NCBI GenBank assembly: GCA_004194705.1 | Contig: SADC01000055.1 | Span: 124,001 to 188,000, forward strand | DNA from: Ditylenchus dipsaci | Taxonomy: Eukaryota > Nematoda > Chromadorea > Rhabditida > Anguinidae | Direction: 5' to 3' | DNA length: 64,000 nucleotides | Shown: positions 34,122 through 45,761 of the stretch, in pieces | How the letters are laid out: each line of letters begins with the position of its first letter | Position numbering within the stretch: position 1 is the stretch's first letter | Notes under the pieces: model-generated | The model's database searches: none | The model's input: the letters and a program-made list of their open reading frames with translations, nothing else | Told to the model about the DNA's origin: nothing | Program-made: the position numbers and the translations under genes

Positions 34122-35095
34122 TTAGTTTGATGGACGGCCTCTTTTCTTTTTCTGCAGTAGTGGCTCAGCTGTAGCATCCCTTGGATACGATAAAATTCCC
34201 TTAATCTTCATCAGCATGACTGAATGTTTGCAGGGTGACTTCTTGATCCCAACTGGGCAGGTGCAACAATAGAAGTTTGGCCAACCCTTAATTAATGAAT
34301 TGAACATTTGAAGGCTCCAAAAAATTACTTACATTAGAGTGATTCAAAATATGAATAGCACTTCTGTTTTCCTTGTAGAGTTCCCAGTTTGTGTACGATG
34401 GCAAAGAGTGAAGGGCTGCAAATGTTTCTACCAGATTCTTATGAAGACCACTTTTGGACGGCAGTTTAAAGATCAATGCTACTTAAAGGCACACTATTTT
34501 CCTTAGATCTATAGACGAAATTTTGAATTTGCTTGAGGAGAGGCGCACTAATTATATTTTGCGGCTTACTATATTTATTATATTTTGCGGCTTACCTATG
34601 AAGAATGGTAATCAATATACAAGATAACATGTTAATACCAATATTTCATTTTGAATTTTCTTAGGCGTCTTTTCTTGCATTTTTTCGATGACAAATCTTT
34701 TGACTGGAGATGAAAAACTGCGAGCTGTTCCACCAATAGGCTTGTGATCAGAATGGCTTCTGGCTCTTTCCACAACGATGACTTGTTTTCCCCCGATACG
34801 GCGGATTCGAAGCACAGCCGGACAGATATAGGATTTTCTGCGAGCGTAGTTACATTGGAAATTCTCAATATCATGCTTCTCTGACTGAGTTTTCTTTTTT
34901 CTACAAATCATAAATCCTTTAAACAATCTTACAGTTGCCATTTGTTTCCATCCTTATTCCATTCACTATTGATATCTTCCTTCCATTGCTGGACCTTTGC
35001 CATTGCATCATCACCTTCAAAGGCAGCCACTTGGAAATATGAGTTTTGTTCGCCTCGGCGTGTTGGGAGCGCTTCCATCATTTGATTATATAAGC
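34122..35095 (-). CDS. Core-less Mutator transposase: FLYWCH-like plus SWIM fingers
   Basis: Four minus-strand exons fit in phase: 35095-34933, 34900-34629, 34478-34333 and 34286-34122 (last intron 46 nt). Exon 2 carries a FLYWCH/WRKY-GCM1-like zinc finger (NFQCNYARR, YICPAVLRIRR, ending HSDH). Exon 4 carries a SWIM finger (CTCPVGIKKSPCKH) and ends KKKRGRPSN. In Mutator-like transposases these two lie either side of a DDE catalytic domain of roughly 200-300 residues; here only about 150 bp separate exons 2 and 3, so the catalytic core is absent. The frame is clean, so a DNA-binding protein without transposase activity could be made. The 5' start is unresolved; exon 1 opens after a TTAG acceptor. 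The exon 2 donor is the least certain border. Confidence 0.65.
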
Positions 35096-35426
35096 CTAAA
35101 CAAAGAATATGAAGTTATTTGAAATTTAGGGCATATAAAATAAAAATAATAAAAATATAAAACATGCTCAGAACACTAAGAATCCACAAAAGAATAAGAA
35201 AAGTTAAGTAGGGGACAGTCAATTCGCCCTATACCCAGTGAAGAAAAAATTTGCGGGCATTTTTGAGGAAATTTGCGGGCAGAAAAAAGTAATTTGCGGG
35301 CAGAAAAAAGTATTTAGCGGGCAAAAAGAAGTAATTAGCAGGATTTCAAATTTGCGGGCAGAAAAAAGATTTAGCGGGCAAAAAGAAGTAATTAGCGGGC
35401 AAAAAAAAGTAGCGTCCAAAAATAAT

Positions 35427-35724
35427 GTCTTTTTCGAACTGCTTAGGTGATTTTGAGTCGATATAGGGTGTTTTAAAACACTTTAAAAAAAGTTGATTTG
35501 GGGGGGGGGGTTTATCCAAGTAGGGTCGTAAATTCACTATGTACTACAAGATGACGTAGTCAAAATTTTTGAATCGAATCGTACAGTTCGATATGTTCCC
35601 TTGTAAGCCAAAAAACAAGCGTGGATACAGCGGCTTTTTAAAAAAATTTAGAAGGAAGTATTCTATACTGGCGCCGAATTTTTTACGTTTTTTTCCGTTT
35701 TATACTTTTTTAAAAAATATTTAG
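35427..35724. other. Intergenic, upstream of the HAD gene
   Basis: It contains a G run (35511-35520) and no recognised repeat. A promoter is expected but not identifiable. Confidence 0.35.
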
Positions 35725-35731
35725 AGCCACA
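35719..35731 (+). promoter_or_regulatory. Probable trans-splice acceptor
   Basis: TATTTAG followed by AGCCACA and then the ATG at 35732 leaves a 7-nt leader, and the preceding sequence is T-rich. In nematodes this arrangement is typical of spliced-leader addition. A conventional 5' UTR intron is possible. Confidence 0.5.
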
Positions 35732-38003
35732 ATGACTAAAATATTAGAAGCCAATGGTAAATTCAAGGCTATACTCTTTGATATGGGCGGTGTAATTATT
35801 CGCTACAAGAACCCTGAGATCATACAGTCTCTCACCAAAAAAGGTTAGTTTTTAGAGTAATAAACACAAACTTTAAAAAAATTAGATGACATTTCAAATA
35901 AAAACTTTCTGAAAAATTATAAGACGATTTTTCAGCTCAAGCGCAAACTGACTTCAAGAAAGTGCTGGCCGATTATGAGATAGGAATTAGCTGCGTGGAA
36001 GAAATCAACCACCGTAAATTTCAAAATTTAAAAAATTTGTGATGATACAAAAATATTTTAGTTTTCGACCATTTTTTCCGACTTGTAAGTAGTGAATTTT
36101 TTATAATTTTTAAAATGTAATATTGAAGTCATGTCTTACTAAACCTGTTGGCTAAGATTTATGACTAAAATTGAAATTTTATGATGTAGGGGATGAGCCG
36201 TATAATATTTTAAAAATTTCAAAACCCACGAGCATTTGAATATATGTTCAGAATTGACACAATGACATCCTCTAAAAAAATCTTCGGTTCGAAAAACCTA
36301 GGGTCTGCTAGGTCATATTCTTGGCTCTATATGTGTCGTGCGTACGCTAAAAAAATGATATGCCTTGGTTCCCCGCGTGGTTCTTTGAAAAAGTGCTTGC
36401 GCTATACCCCCCCCCCCCCCCAGAAAGTTAAAATTTGAGGATGTTGAATCTGCAATCAACTATGCTGAACACTAATACGGTGTCAGAATCAAGTTTTTAT
36501 TAACAAAAACGTCAAAATTTGAATTCTGCCGAATTATCCGTCGCGGAATTATCCATCGCGGAATTGTCTCCCGCAGAACTGTTGCCGTACCAGCAAAAAA
36601 GTAAGAAACAGGCCTGGGGCGATCCGACAGCTCATATGGCTAGAGCGCCGACTTGCAAGAAAGATATCGATGGATCGATTTTTTCTCACGCCTTTATAAA
36701 AGCCGTACGCGGGCACTGGCGTACGATTACTCTAACATACGCTGACCTAGCATTGTCTAAACATAAGCGTAAGTCAGCTTGGGGTACCGAGTAAAAACAC
36801 ATTTTACATTTCACTACCAAAATGTTTTTTATATAATATTACAGTGACGTTTAGGGGAGGGGGTGGATTTATATATTACAGCAGCACCAAAATTTTCTAT
36901 TTACTTAATTTTTTAAACTTTTTCAAAATCGCCAATATCAAATAAAGAAGCGTTTTAGAACACTTTTACCTGTGTTTAGAGCCGTCCCGGACCTGCTATG
37001 CCTGAGCTGGTCACTTAAAACATCAGTCTGGGCTAAGAAAATTTGGTTTTCCTTCTGCCCTTGGAACTGATTTCGTTTTAAAATTTCAAGCTTGGTTCTA
37101 ATCCATCCAAATATATATTTACAGCTTTGTAAATATGCTCGTAATTTTATTGTTTTAACGACAACAAGTTTAGAAGGAAGCCGAAAGTTACGAAGAAGCT
37201 ATACTTGAAGAATTCATGGGTGAGCACGTAAGTAAATTTTCGTATTCAAACTAATTTACAACTGCGTCTTGTAAAAAGAAAACAGATTTTCTCTAGGCTG
37301 AGATATAAGGTCTATAGGGAGCTGATAAAGGAACTATGGTATAGTGATTCGAAAATTATGGTGATTTCTAGTGAAAAACCACATGGGACAAGCTATTTTT
37401 CAAAAAACCTTAGCGCCAACTTTGAAGTGAAAAACACGACACAGTCTAAATATTATCTGAAGATCCTAAAAAGTCTAAGCAATTTTTTTTATTCAATTGT
37501 TTTATTTTTGTAGGATGAACACATTGCTAAAGCAATCGCCATTCTTAAACAAAAAGGCTACAAGATCGGCCTTCTCACAAACAACGGTTACTGGTCCAAG
37601 GAAAAGAAAAATACTACCATTATCCGGAACACCTCGGACTTTGATTTGGTCATAGAGTCGTGCAGAGTTGGTCTTAGAAAGCCTGACCCTAAATTTTTCA
37701 AGGTGAGAAAATTTAGTAATTGCAGCTCCGCCAGTTTTTTGACACTTTTATTTTGGACACACTAAAGTTATGTCCGGAATAAACTCGTCAAAAAATGGCC
37801 TCTGATGTAACTTTATAATTAATTGTTAAGCTTGCGGCTGAAAAACTGGATTTGGAGTGCCATGAATGTATTTTTTGGACGACCTAGAGATTAACTGCAA
37901 AGGCGCAGCAGCAGTGGGCATGACACCCATTCAAGTGGTCTATGGAGACGGTTTAAGTGCTGTCAAGCGATTGGAAAGTCTCCTGGCTGTCAATTTGGTT
38001 TAA
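35732..38003 (+). CDS. HAD-superfamily hydrolase (EPHX2/ACAD10 N-domain type)
   Basis: Six exons: 35732-35843, 35936-36013, 36062-36084 (a 23-nt microexon), 37174-37227, 37514-37702 and 37831-38003, all phases matching, about 209 residues. HAD motif I is LFDMGGVI near residue 16, motif II LLTNNG, motif III RVGLRKPDPKFF, motif IV FLDDLE. The DMGGV form, with Met at the usual second Asp of motif I, matches the phosphatase-like domain of epoxide hydrolase 2 and ACAD10. The frame breaks at the T6 run 37871-37876 just before LDD; one extra T restores it to VNLV and the stop at 38001. AATAAA follows at 38010. Intron 3 (about 1.1 kb) holds a lone CCTTGG end at 36362 and other dispersed repeats. Confidence 0.85.
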
Positions 38004-38015
38004 TCGTTAAATAAA

Positions 38016-38316
38016 AATGTATATTTGTTATTAGTCGTAGCATGAAACATATTTTGATCTTTTAGTTTTGTCTAAAAATTTCAAAACAGCATCTTTAGCA
38101 GCATTTTTCAAAGATTCGGGTAAAGAAAATAAAAATTGACCGTCTGTAAAACTGTACTGATGATTGTTTCAACAAAAAATAGTTCAAGAAAATTTACAAA
38201 TTGGCCCGCACCTTGCATGTCTTATATAAAAATTCACAAGAAAGTACTCGGTTTTTCCAGGCAAATATAAATTTTTTGCACGGTATATTAGAGATCGGGC
38301 CTAATCCTTTTTGGCT
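38016..38316. other. No gene recognised
   Basis: AT-rich sequence between the HAD gene 3' end and the next element. Confidence 0.35.
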
Positions 38317-38591
38317 TACCGTATTTCTTCTAATTAGCCGGCCGGCCGGCTTATTTTTTGGATCCCCTCCAGGGGCCCACTTTATTAGAGGGGGCCGGCT
38401 AATTAGATGGGGCGACCTTATATTTTGAACATCCTTTTAACAAAGTTCATTATTAACAATAATTTTGTTATTTACAAATTGCTGCCTTGTTAGAGGGGCC
38501 CGGCTTATTTTTCGGAGCGCCTCCTGGGGGCCGGCTAATTAGAGGAGGCCGGCTTATTAGGAGGGGTCGGCTAATTAGAGGAAATACGGTA
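38317..38591. mobile_element. TACCGTATTTC-end MITE, GGCCGGC-rich
   Basis: TACCGTATTTCTTCTAATTA at left and the inverse TAATTAGAGGAAATACGGTA at right. Interior words GGCCGGCTTATT repeat in both orientations. A further right end lies at 38876-38891, and 38600-38770 is rich in ACAGTTAT and TAACTGTA words. Confidence 0.6.
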
Positions 38592-39611
38592 TACGAAAAA
38601 TTCTGCAGTTATCAACCTACAGTTAGCAACCTACAGTTATCGACTCACAGTTATCATCCTGATTAGTTTTTTATTCTGTTTTCCTCTGTCGGTAACTGTA
38701 CGTTAATAACTGTATGATTTCTAGTATCATAGGAGACTTAATCAATAACTGTGTGATAATAACTGTATAATAGAGAATGCAAGGAAAAACAGATCGATAA
38801 ACAAATGTGATGTCTGCTCCGAGAAAACTTTCGCTCCGAGACACAAACCCTCGTAGTCAGGGGGAGGGCATTAATTAGAGGAAATACGGTACTGGTGTTT
38901 AAGAATAACAGTCATGACTAATTTCATGAATAGACCTTGAATGGATTTTGACGAACATTTGAATGCTTGAAAACACTGAAAACGTCTTCCGTGAAAAAAA
39001 CTAAATAAACGGTCATGTTCAGCGCGAAATATGATTCAGAATCATCAGAAGTTACAACCAACTGTTGTTGTCTCTAATTGACAGTTATAAAAGCCTGCTA
39101 AGCTGCTCTAAGTCTCATTAGTTGTATTAAGTCAGGGCTGCCATATGTCCTTTTTCAAAAATTTCTTCTTTTTTGTGACCCCAAGTCTTTTTTTATTTTT
39201 TAAGTTTTAGTCGAAATCTTTTTTTTTCGCTTCAAAATGGCGATAAGCACCAGGTAAAATATACTTTTTCCTTCAAATTCCTTTTTTGCAAAAAGGTCCT
39301 TTTTTAAAGTTTTGATGTGGCAGCTGTGTATTAAGTAAATAAGTTGAAGAAGCACGCTCGTCGCCGATGGGAATATTTTTTAAAAGCTGGTACCAGTTTG
39401 AAAATAGTCATTTTTTGAATTGACCTGCTACCCGACTCTCAAAAAATTCCATCGGCGGCGAGCATGTCTTTTTAAAAACACGTCTGGAGACCCGATGGCA
39501 AAAGAATCGCCGATCTTCTTGTTAATTTTAGTAAAGGTCTTCAAAGTCAAGGGGGCCGTCTTATTAGAGAAAATACAGTTAAAAAGTACCCTATATTTTT
39601 TATATATATTT
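38592..39611. other. Intergenic; AACTGT words and one TTAA-type relic
   Basis: ACAGTTATC-type words at 38610-38770. At 39355-39475 is a relative of the 715-885 MITE (CGTCGCCGATGGGAATATTT and inverse). At 39130-39320 is a patch also seen at 2620-2790 and 52230-52420 (AAAAAGGACATTTTGAC-like). No gene. Confidence 0.4.
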
Positions 39612-41955
39612 TCATTTCGCCAATGAAATTTTCGCCAATAAGATAATTTCGCCAACTGCATCTTTTCGCCAATGGCGTCTTTTCGCCAATGGCATCTTTT
39701 CGCCAATGAAATCACTCCGCCAATGCATCTTTCGCCAATGGCATCCTTTCGCCAATAGGATCTTTTCGCCAATGAAATTAGTTCGCCAATGCATCTTTTC
39801 GCCAATGAAATTAGTTCGCCAATGAAATCTTTCCGCCAATAACCTCTTTTTATGCGTACACTCTTAATTTCTGTGGCAAATAAGCGGTGAAAAGTGTAAT
39901 TATTATTTAAATCTTAGAATCTTATATGTTTCTTCTACGAAAACAACAATTAGTGCTTTTAATAAAAATTATCAGTTGCATTTTATTTCTAACAATAAAT
40001 GTTAATTAAAAAATTTGGAATAAAAAAAAATGGACAAAAAATTATAAGGCCTGTGTTAAGAGTTACACACTCTTTGTCATTTTTTAGAGAAAATTACTGG
40101 CTGTCCAGATGAAAGAAAAGAAACCCTGGAAAAGTTTAATATGCAAAAGTATTTTTGTTCAGATTCATTTACACATGTTTTTGTGCTCTTTTGATTTATC
40201 CTTGCATAGTTGATTCAATAATATTTTGATCTGTCCACCTATCATTAACATGCTATCCAAATAGTTTGGTTGACGAGAATTTACTTGACTTCTCTCAATC
40301 AAGTCTTAGTTTTTCCGCACTCATTGGGTTTAACTGTTTCATCTGTTACATTTTACACCCTGTTTTCTCCACACCTTGTCATTCATTCTTCTTTCGTTTT
40401 GTTTTTATCAGATCCGATATCCATTGACCGACAAAATAGCCTATTTTTTTGGTAAACTCGGGTGAGAATACGTAATACTGAGGTGGTCTTTAAATAAAAT
40501 TTAAATTCATTCCTGATCGGAGATTGCAGATTTGAGCGAAGAATTCGGTTAGATTTTCGTGCTTGAGCTCAATTTTCTTTTTTGCTTTCTTTTTAATATT
40601 TCATGATATATCTTACCAAACTTTTTAAGTAAAGTTCTAATTTTTTTAGCAAAGAACGTGTAATGAAAGATCCTTTTTAACAAAGTTTCTGTTGCTCTTC
40701 ATATTAAAAAAAAGGATTTCAGTCAGTATTTAGCTCTGGCTTCGCAAATGAAAATTTTGAAAATAAGACAAATTTCAAAAATATAAGATTTTTGATCATG
40801 AAAAGTCAAGATTTTAAAAATAAAATTTTATTTTAAAAAGTTTAATAGAAACCCGGGGTTACTATTTTCTAAGCCTCGTCTAAGGGCGATTACTATTAGA
40901 GAGGAGATTACTAAATATTAACCGTTAGCGCTGAAGCCAACAATTTTTGATAATGCCAACATTCGCAGGGATCACAGGTCTGAAAACTTTCATTCCCTGG
41001 AAGGTATCCAGGTGGTGTAGAGATTAATGAGGAGATTAATTAATTTAAGGTCATCCAGATATCATTATCATGACACACACCCCGGCTTTTGGCATTTTTA
41101 AGTTGAAAAGTCGCAAATTTAGTCTTAGCAAACATAATTTTGCAGAATAAATGATTCTATCTTAAAGTAAATGATATGTTTCTACTTTTGACTAAAATAT
41201 ATCATTTTTAGGTCATGTAGCTGGTTACCTACCTGAACCACGGACAGCTACCCTTATTTTTAGAGTTTAAGTGGTTAAAATAACAGTTTTGATGTCGTCA
41301 AACTGTGTTCAGTGTGAAAATAACTCTTTTTTGGCGTTGTTGTTCAAGCCTCTTACTAGCCTTTTCCAGTCAACTAACGTTTTTGCATTATAGGGAAGGG
41401 CGTTACTATTAGAGAACGGTTACTAGTTCCCGACCTTTCTCTAGGAGGTTACTATTATAGCGACCACAATAACCTGATTTTCATTGTGGATTTTCATTTG
41501 TGGTTTTCATTATAGAATGATGCAGTCCCAGGAAGCAGAGAGAGAGAGAATAATTTGGTCATACGGTGCCATTGAAAAGTAAGGTCTTTATTCTGGAAAC
41601 CCTGTAGAAGAAGAATATAACATTCAAAGATTTAAATCATAATTACACTTTTCACCGCTTATTTGCCACGTAAATCAAGATTATACGCGAAAAGAGACTA
41701 TTGTCGGATAGATGCCATTGGCAAAGTGATCTAATTGGCGGAAAGATTCCATTGGCGAAAAGATGCATTGGCGAACTGATTTCATTGGCGGAAAGATTCT
41801 ATTGGCGAAAAGATGCCATTGGCGAAAAGATGCATTGGCGATCTGATTTCATTGGCGAAAAGATGCCATTGGCGAAAAGATGCATTGGCGATCTGATTTC
41901 ATTGGCGAAAAGATCGCATTGGCGAAAGTTTCATTGGCGAAACGATTACGCCCCG
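39612..41955. mobile_element. Fold-back element with TTGGCGAAAAGATGCCA arms
   Basis: Inverted arms of about 290 bp and 315 bp (39612-39900 and 41640-41955). Their outer part is a tandem array of about 17-bp units such as CGCCAATGGCATCTTTT; the inner part is shared single-copy sequence (GGCAAATAAGCGGTGAAAAG). The right end GGCGAAACGATTACGCCCC is the same as in 1822-2373. Its left end is worn and no target duplication is clear. The 1.7-kb interior has no recognisable transposase. Confidence 0.65.
39901..41639. other. Interior of the fold-back element, no gene recognised
   Basis: It contains an inverted-type word pair GGTTACTATT at 40857 and AGGTTACTATTAT at 41447, perhaps ends of a further small insert. 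There is also a short AGAGAGAGAG run at 41540. Open frames are short and unconvincing. Confidence 0.35.
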
Positions 41956-41956
41956 T

Positions 41957-43763
41957 AAAAAAGTGTCGGACCCTAGGCGGGAACGAACTTTTTGGGGTGG
42001 CGGATTATCGAAGTTTGACTGTATTGTGGCCTAAGGCTAAACCTAAGTCTAATCATTAACCTGAGTCTAATTCCAAGCCTAACTGATGGGATAGAGATGC
42101 GCGCACTGACTTGCCTGCGTCATGAATCCGAGCAAGATTTTTGATTACAAATGAATTCAGAAACTTTTTTGCCATATCCTAGTGAGAAAGACAATTATAT
42201 AACAAAAAAAGAGACGATTCAGGTACCCTCCAGTACTCTTTACCTTTGTCGCCCAAGGCAAAAAATCAAACTTCGGTCAAGCTGTTTTTTTCAGAAAATA
42301 GTCTAGAGCGCCCTACAAACATGTTTTCAAAGTGCTAAAACGTGCTATATAAACCATCAAGCTCATAAACCATCAATACACCAATCATGAACCATCAAGC
42401 CTCCTTTCACCTTTACCACTACCACACAATTAATATTGACCCGCAGAGCTTCTGAGTCAGAAGTCAATCAGCTTGGTGGACCAATGAACCAACAAACAGT
42501 CCGCCCAAAATGACCCAAAATGATATTTCTTGATGTTTTGACTCTTCAAATGTGTAGAGAAGCCAGGCCTGTTGCCAGACCTGGCATACGCTCACTAAAC
42601 TTATGTTGAGAAGCCGTTAATCAGCGCTACAAGTTGGTTCTGACTGTTATAATTAGGGTTTAAACAAGGCTGCTAATTTAGACTTTCTCTTATTTTTTGT
42701 CTTAAAAAATTATCTGCAAGATTTTACTTTGGATTTTTTTTTCTTAATGCATTTTTTAAAATAATTTATTGTTCAAATAAAAAAAAGCTAATACAGAGTT
42801 TCAAAAAGGAGATCCAGGCCTACAAAATGGTACATCGGGATAATATTTTAGGTAGATTTAAAGTTTCAGCTGCCTTAAAAGCAGCAAGAATTTTTGCCGC
42901 ACCCGGTAACAAAACACCACGCGCTATTCCGGCGCGTGGTGTTACCGTTCGCGCTATTCGTGTCCATATCCGCTACAGCGCTACAAGATGGTTCTGACTG
43001 ACATAATTAGGGTGAAACAAGGCTGTTTACTTAGACTTTCTTTAATTTTTTGCCTGAAAAAATTCTCTGCAAGATATTTTTTTGAGCGTTTCTTTTCTAC
43101 TGCACTTTTGTGAATGATTTTTCATTCAAGATTGAAAAAGCTAACACATAGTTTAAAATAGGAGATCCAGGCTTATAAAATGGTATATCAGGAATGAAAA
43201 TTTTAGATAGATTTTAAGCCTTATCAGTTGATTGAAAAAGCAGCAAGGACTTTCAACGTAACAAAATAGTATCACTGTTTTGAAAAAAGGATGTCACTAT
43301 ATTGTGTTTTCACTTTTAACCCTAAAATTTTGCTTTGTTTTTTCAAGATGAAACCGGCAAAATGAAAATCCCCACGATATTTGGACCAGACTGTAAAAAC
43401 CAAATAGGTAAAATACTTCTAAAATTAGGTTAAAAAAGTGCTGAACGCTATGCGAGAACGAACATTTGAGATTGTCACTAGGACGAGGTTTGACTTTGAA
43501 GACTTAAACAAAATGAAGCGTCTGTATCTTCAAACTTTACTGAACAAAAAAGCAATAGTTGGCTGAGTTTTACGCTTCTTCAAAAACTTCAGCAACTTCA
43601 AAATAAATTTTCGGTAAGGAGAAACACAGCAAAGAGTAGCAATAAACTCCACAATGGTATGAGTGACCAAAACACAAAATGCAACTGTCATAGCCGATGC
43701 TGAGTGAGGAATTTATGCTCCACCCCAAGCTCATATCATGTCAAAATGACCGTCAGGAACTCT
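41957..43763. repeat. Left arm of a large inverted duplication
   Basis: About 1807 bp, near-identical in inverse to 45710-47664. Landmarks are GCAGAGCTTCTGAGTCAGAA, the palindromic TTCCGGCGCGTGGTGTTACC region and a 3' fragment of an srh gene. Its outer end is half of the pogo-like element found complete at 47600-48021, cut where the fold-back element 39612-41955 begins. Confidence 0.85.
43530..43712 (-). pseudogene. 3' fragment of an srh receptor (left arm)
   Basis: About 60 codons: PHSASAMTVAFCVLV, LCCVSPYRKF and the tail KKRKTQPTIAF before TGA. Homology stops upstream of the PHSASA motif, so only the seventh membrane segment and tail remain. It mirrors 45762-45944. Confidence 0.75.
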
Positions 43764-43828
43764 GAAAAATATTCAGTGTCTTTACATTAAAACTTGACTG
43801 AGAAATAAAAGCAACAGTTGGCTGAGTT

Positions 43829-45266
43829 TTACGTTTTTTTTACAATTTTTAACAATTGAAAAACAAACTTTCTATAAGGAGAAACACAACAAAGAGTAGC
43901 AATAAACTCTACAATGGAATGAGTGACCATAACACACGAAGCAACTATCATAGCCGATGCTGTATGGGGAATTTCAAACAAAACAAATGTAAAAACATCA
44001 ATCCAGGTACTAGCAAGAAAGCAGTTACTATACAGGCTTGAACTATCGAAATTACAATAATCGAGTTTTGAGTTTTATTTTTGGATAGATGTGGTTGTCT
44101 TTTAACACATGGTAAATGAAAAAACCGAAACCAGGCGGTTCTATTAAATTATAATGGTTAAGGTGATGAACATTCCTAAAATAGGTGAAAATATAAAATG
44201 AGTAGGAATAACAATAAAAGTTGGTTCTGTTTTGAAGTAATTAATCAAAGTTGGCTCGCAAGTTTGTATCCATGCAAAAATATCTACTGGATTTTGCGTA
44301 ACCATTGAGATAATAATGTAAGCTATACAACAGTAAACGCAAAACAACAAAAATAACACTATTGCAACAGAACTTTTAATATTCAACCACTTTAAATATT
44401 TGCTGGGAAAAGTTAATAAATATCGTACAGCCAATGTCAGCATTATTCCAGACACCATGTTTGTGGCTGTTCCAAGAATAAGTAAACTCATAACTACGCT
44501 GCTCAAATAGCCGAAAATGTATCTGCCAAAGCCATTTTGGTATGCAGCAACAAAAGGTGTTATGACCACAGGTTTGAATGTGCCAATGCAAGTCTCAAAT
44601 ACCAAACACCAGAAAGTGTGGTTTAGGATGAACCATTTGAAGTTGCCAAGGGTTTGGATTGGGTGAGGATTACGTAGAACATAAATGGAGCCATCAGCCA
44701 TGTCATTAACAGTGTAAAACTAGAATAGTAGTAGTAGAAATTTAGCAATTTGTCTGAGGGTGGTGTAATTTTGGATAGAGATGGCCTCGGGACGGACGGG
44801 AATCCCGTCCCGTCCCGAAAGGATTTTAGGGCTTCTCCCGTCCCGGTGTCCCGTCCCGGAAAAAAATTCTAGTGTGTCCCGTCCCGGTGTCCCGTCCCGG
44901 AATAATTTTCCGATTTTTCCTTCATTTTTCCTTTATTTTTCCTTTATTTTCCCTTATTAATGGGTCGGGACGTCTCGTCCTGTCCCGTCCCGAAGGGTTT
45001 TTAGGCCTTGTCCCGTCCCGGTGTCCCGTCCCGGAAAAAAATTCTAGTGTGTCCCGTCCCGGTGTCCCGTCCCGGAATAATTTTCCGATTTTTCCTTCAT
45101 TTTTCCTTTATTTTTCCCTTATTAATGGGTCGGACGTCTCGTCTTGTCCCGTCCCGAAGGGTTTTTAGGCCTTGTCCCGTCCCGTGTCCCGTCCCGAAAT
45201 TTTTTAAAGTAAATTTGTCCCGTCCCGTCCCGAAATAGGCCATTTGCCATCTCTAATTTTGGACAT
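43829..45266 (-). pseudogene. srh receptor split at codon 2 by a hAT-like MITE
   Basis: Reading on the minus strand, the ATG (45266-45264) and first codons end in the target duplication at 45263-45256. The MITE 45255-44776 follows, and the coding sequence resumes at 44775 with SKITPPSDK, continuing through FKWFILNHTFW, FETCIGT, YLKWLNIK, PHTASAM and CCVSPYRKF to a stop at 43829-43831. Three frame breaks exist, each cured by one extra base in a homopolymer (44146-44148, 44078-44082, 43991-43995). The MITE is thus the only certain lesion. Translation from the genuine start would run straight into the element; an internal start could still make a truncated receptor. Confidence 0.8.
44776..45255. 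mobile_element. hAT-like MITE with GGGAC arrays, inserted in the srh start
   Basis: 480 bp, TAGAGATGGC and inverse, perfect 8-bp duplication ATTTTGGA (44768-44775 and 45256-45263). It is a longer version of 30444-30731, with the block GTCCCGTCCCGGTGTCCCG and the spacer AATTTTCCGATTTTTCC duplicated. Confidence 0.95.
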
Positions 45267-45761
45267 ACTTTAAATTCTGACCTAAGTTGAAATATTTTTT
45301 TTCTATATTTTTCCTTTTTCTTTGCTTTAGTTAGCAAATATACTAAAACAAATAAATAAATGAAGACTCAGTGTGTGTGTGTAGCCTTATTATGGTTTTT
45401 TTATATAAAACCGACCAAATTCACACACTTTTTTTGTACTCTTATAAAAAAGCCAACAAATAATAAGTAGCAGTATCTTAGTAACAATTGCTTTCAGATA
45501 ATCAATGTCTAAAAGCCGTCAACTGTCGTGGGCTTCAGTAATTAAGAAAAATTGCCAGCTGTACAGTTAACTCTGGCTGTACAGTTGCAACGGTAAGGCT
45601 TGGTGAGCCCAGCAGTGACAACGACTAGAACAGAATGTGGTGAACACGATGGTGCTGGTCCCTTTATCTTCGATGTCTGACCAAGTAGGTGAAAAGATCT
45701 GGAAAGCAGAGAGTTCCTGACGGTCATTTTGACATGATATGAGCTTGGGGGTGGAGCATAA

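Larger units (their letters stand above)
33444..35417. mobile_element. Mutator-like element with tandem-array inverted repeats
   Basis: The ends GGACGCTACTTTTTTTTGCC and inverse are flanked by a perfect 9-bp duplication AAAAATAAT (33435-33443 and 35418-35426), the hallmark size for Mutator. Each terminal repeat is about 250 bp: first a tandem array of GCGGGCA(A)AAA-type units about 20 bp long, then shared unique sequence (GGTATAGGGCGAATTGACTG, ending TCAGAACACTA). A hAT-like MITE lies in the left repeat only. A spliced gene with transposase-type zinc fingers fills the interior. Confidence 0.9.

Noticed and set aside
39428..41958. Repetitive open frames such as WRKDAIGE
   Set aside because: They are translations of the TTGGCGAAAAGATGCCA array in fold-back arms, open in several frames by chance.
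44872..45337. SRPG-rich open frames
   Set aside because: They are translations of GGGAC arrays inside a hAT-like MITE.
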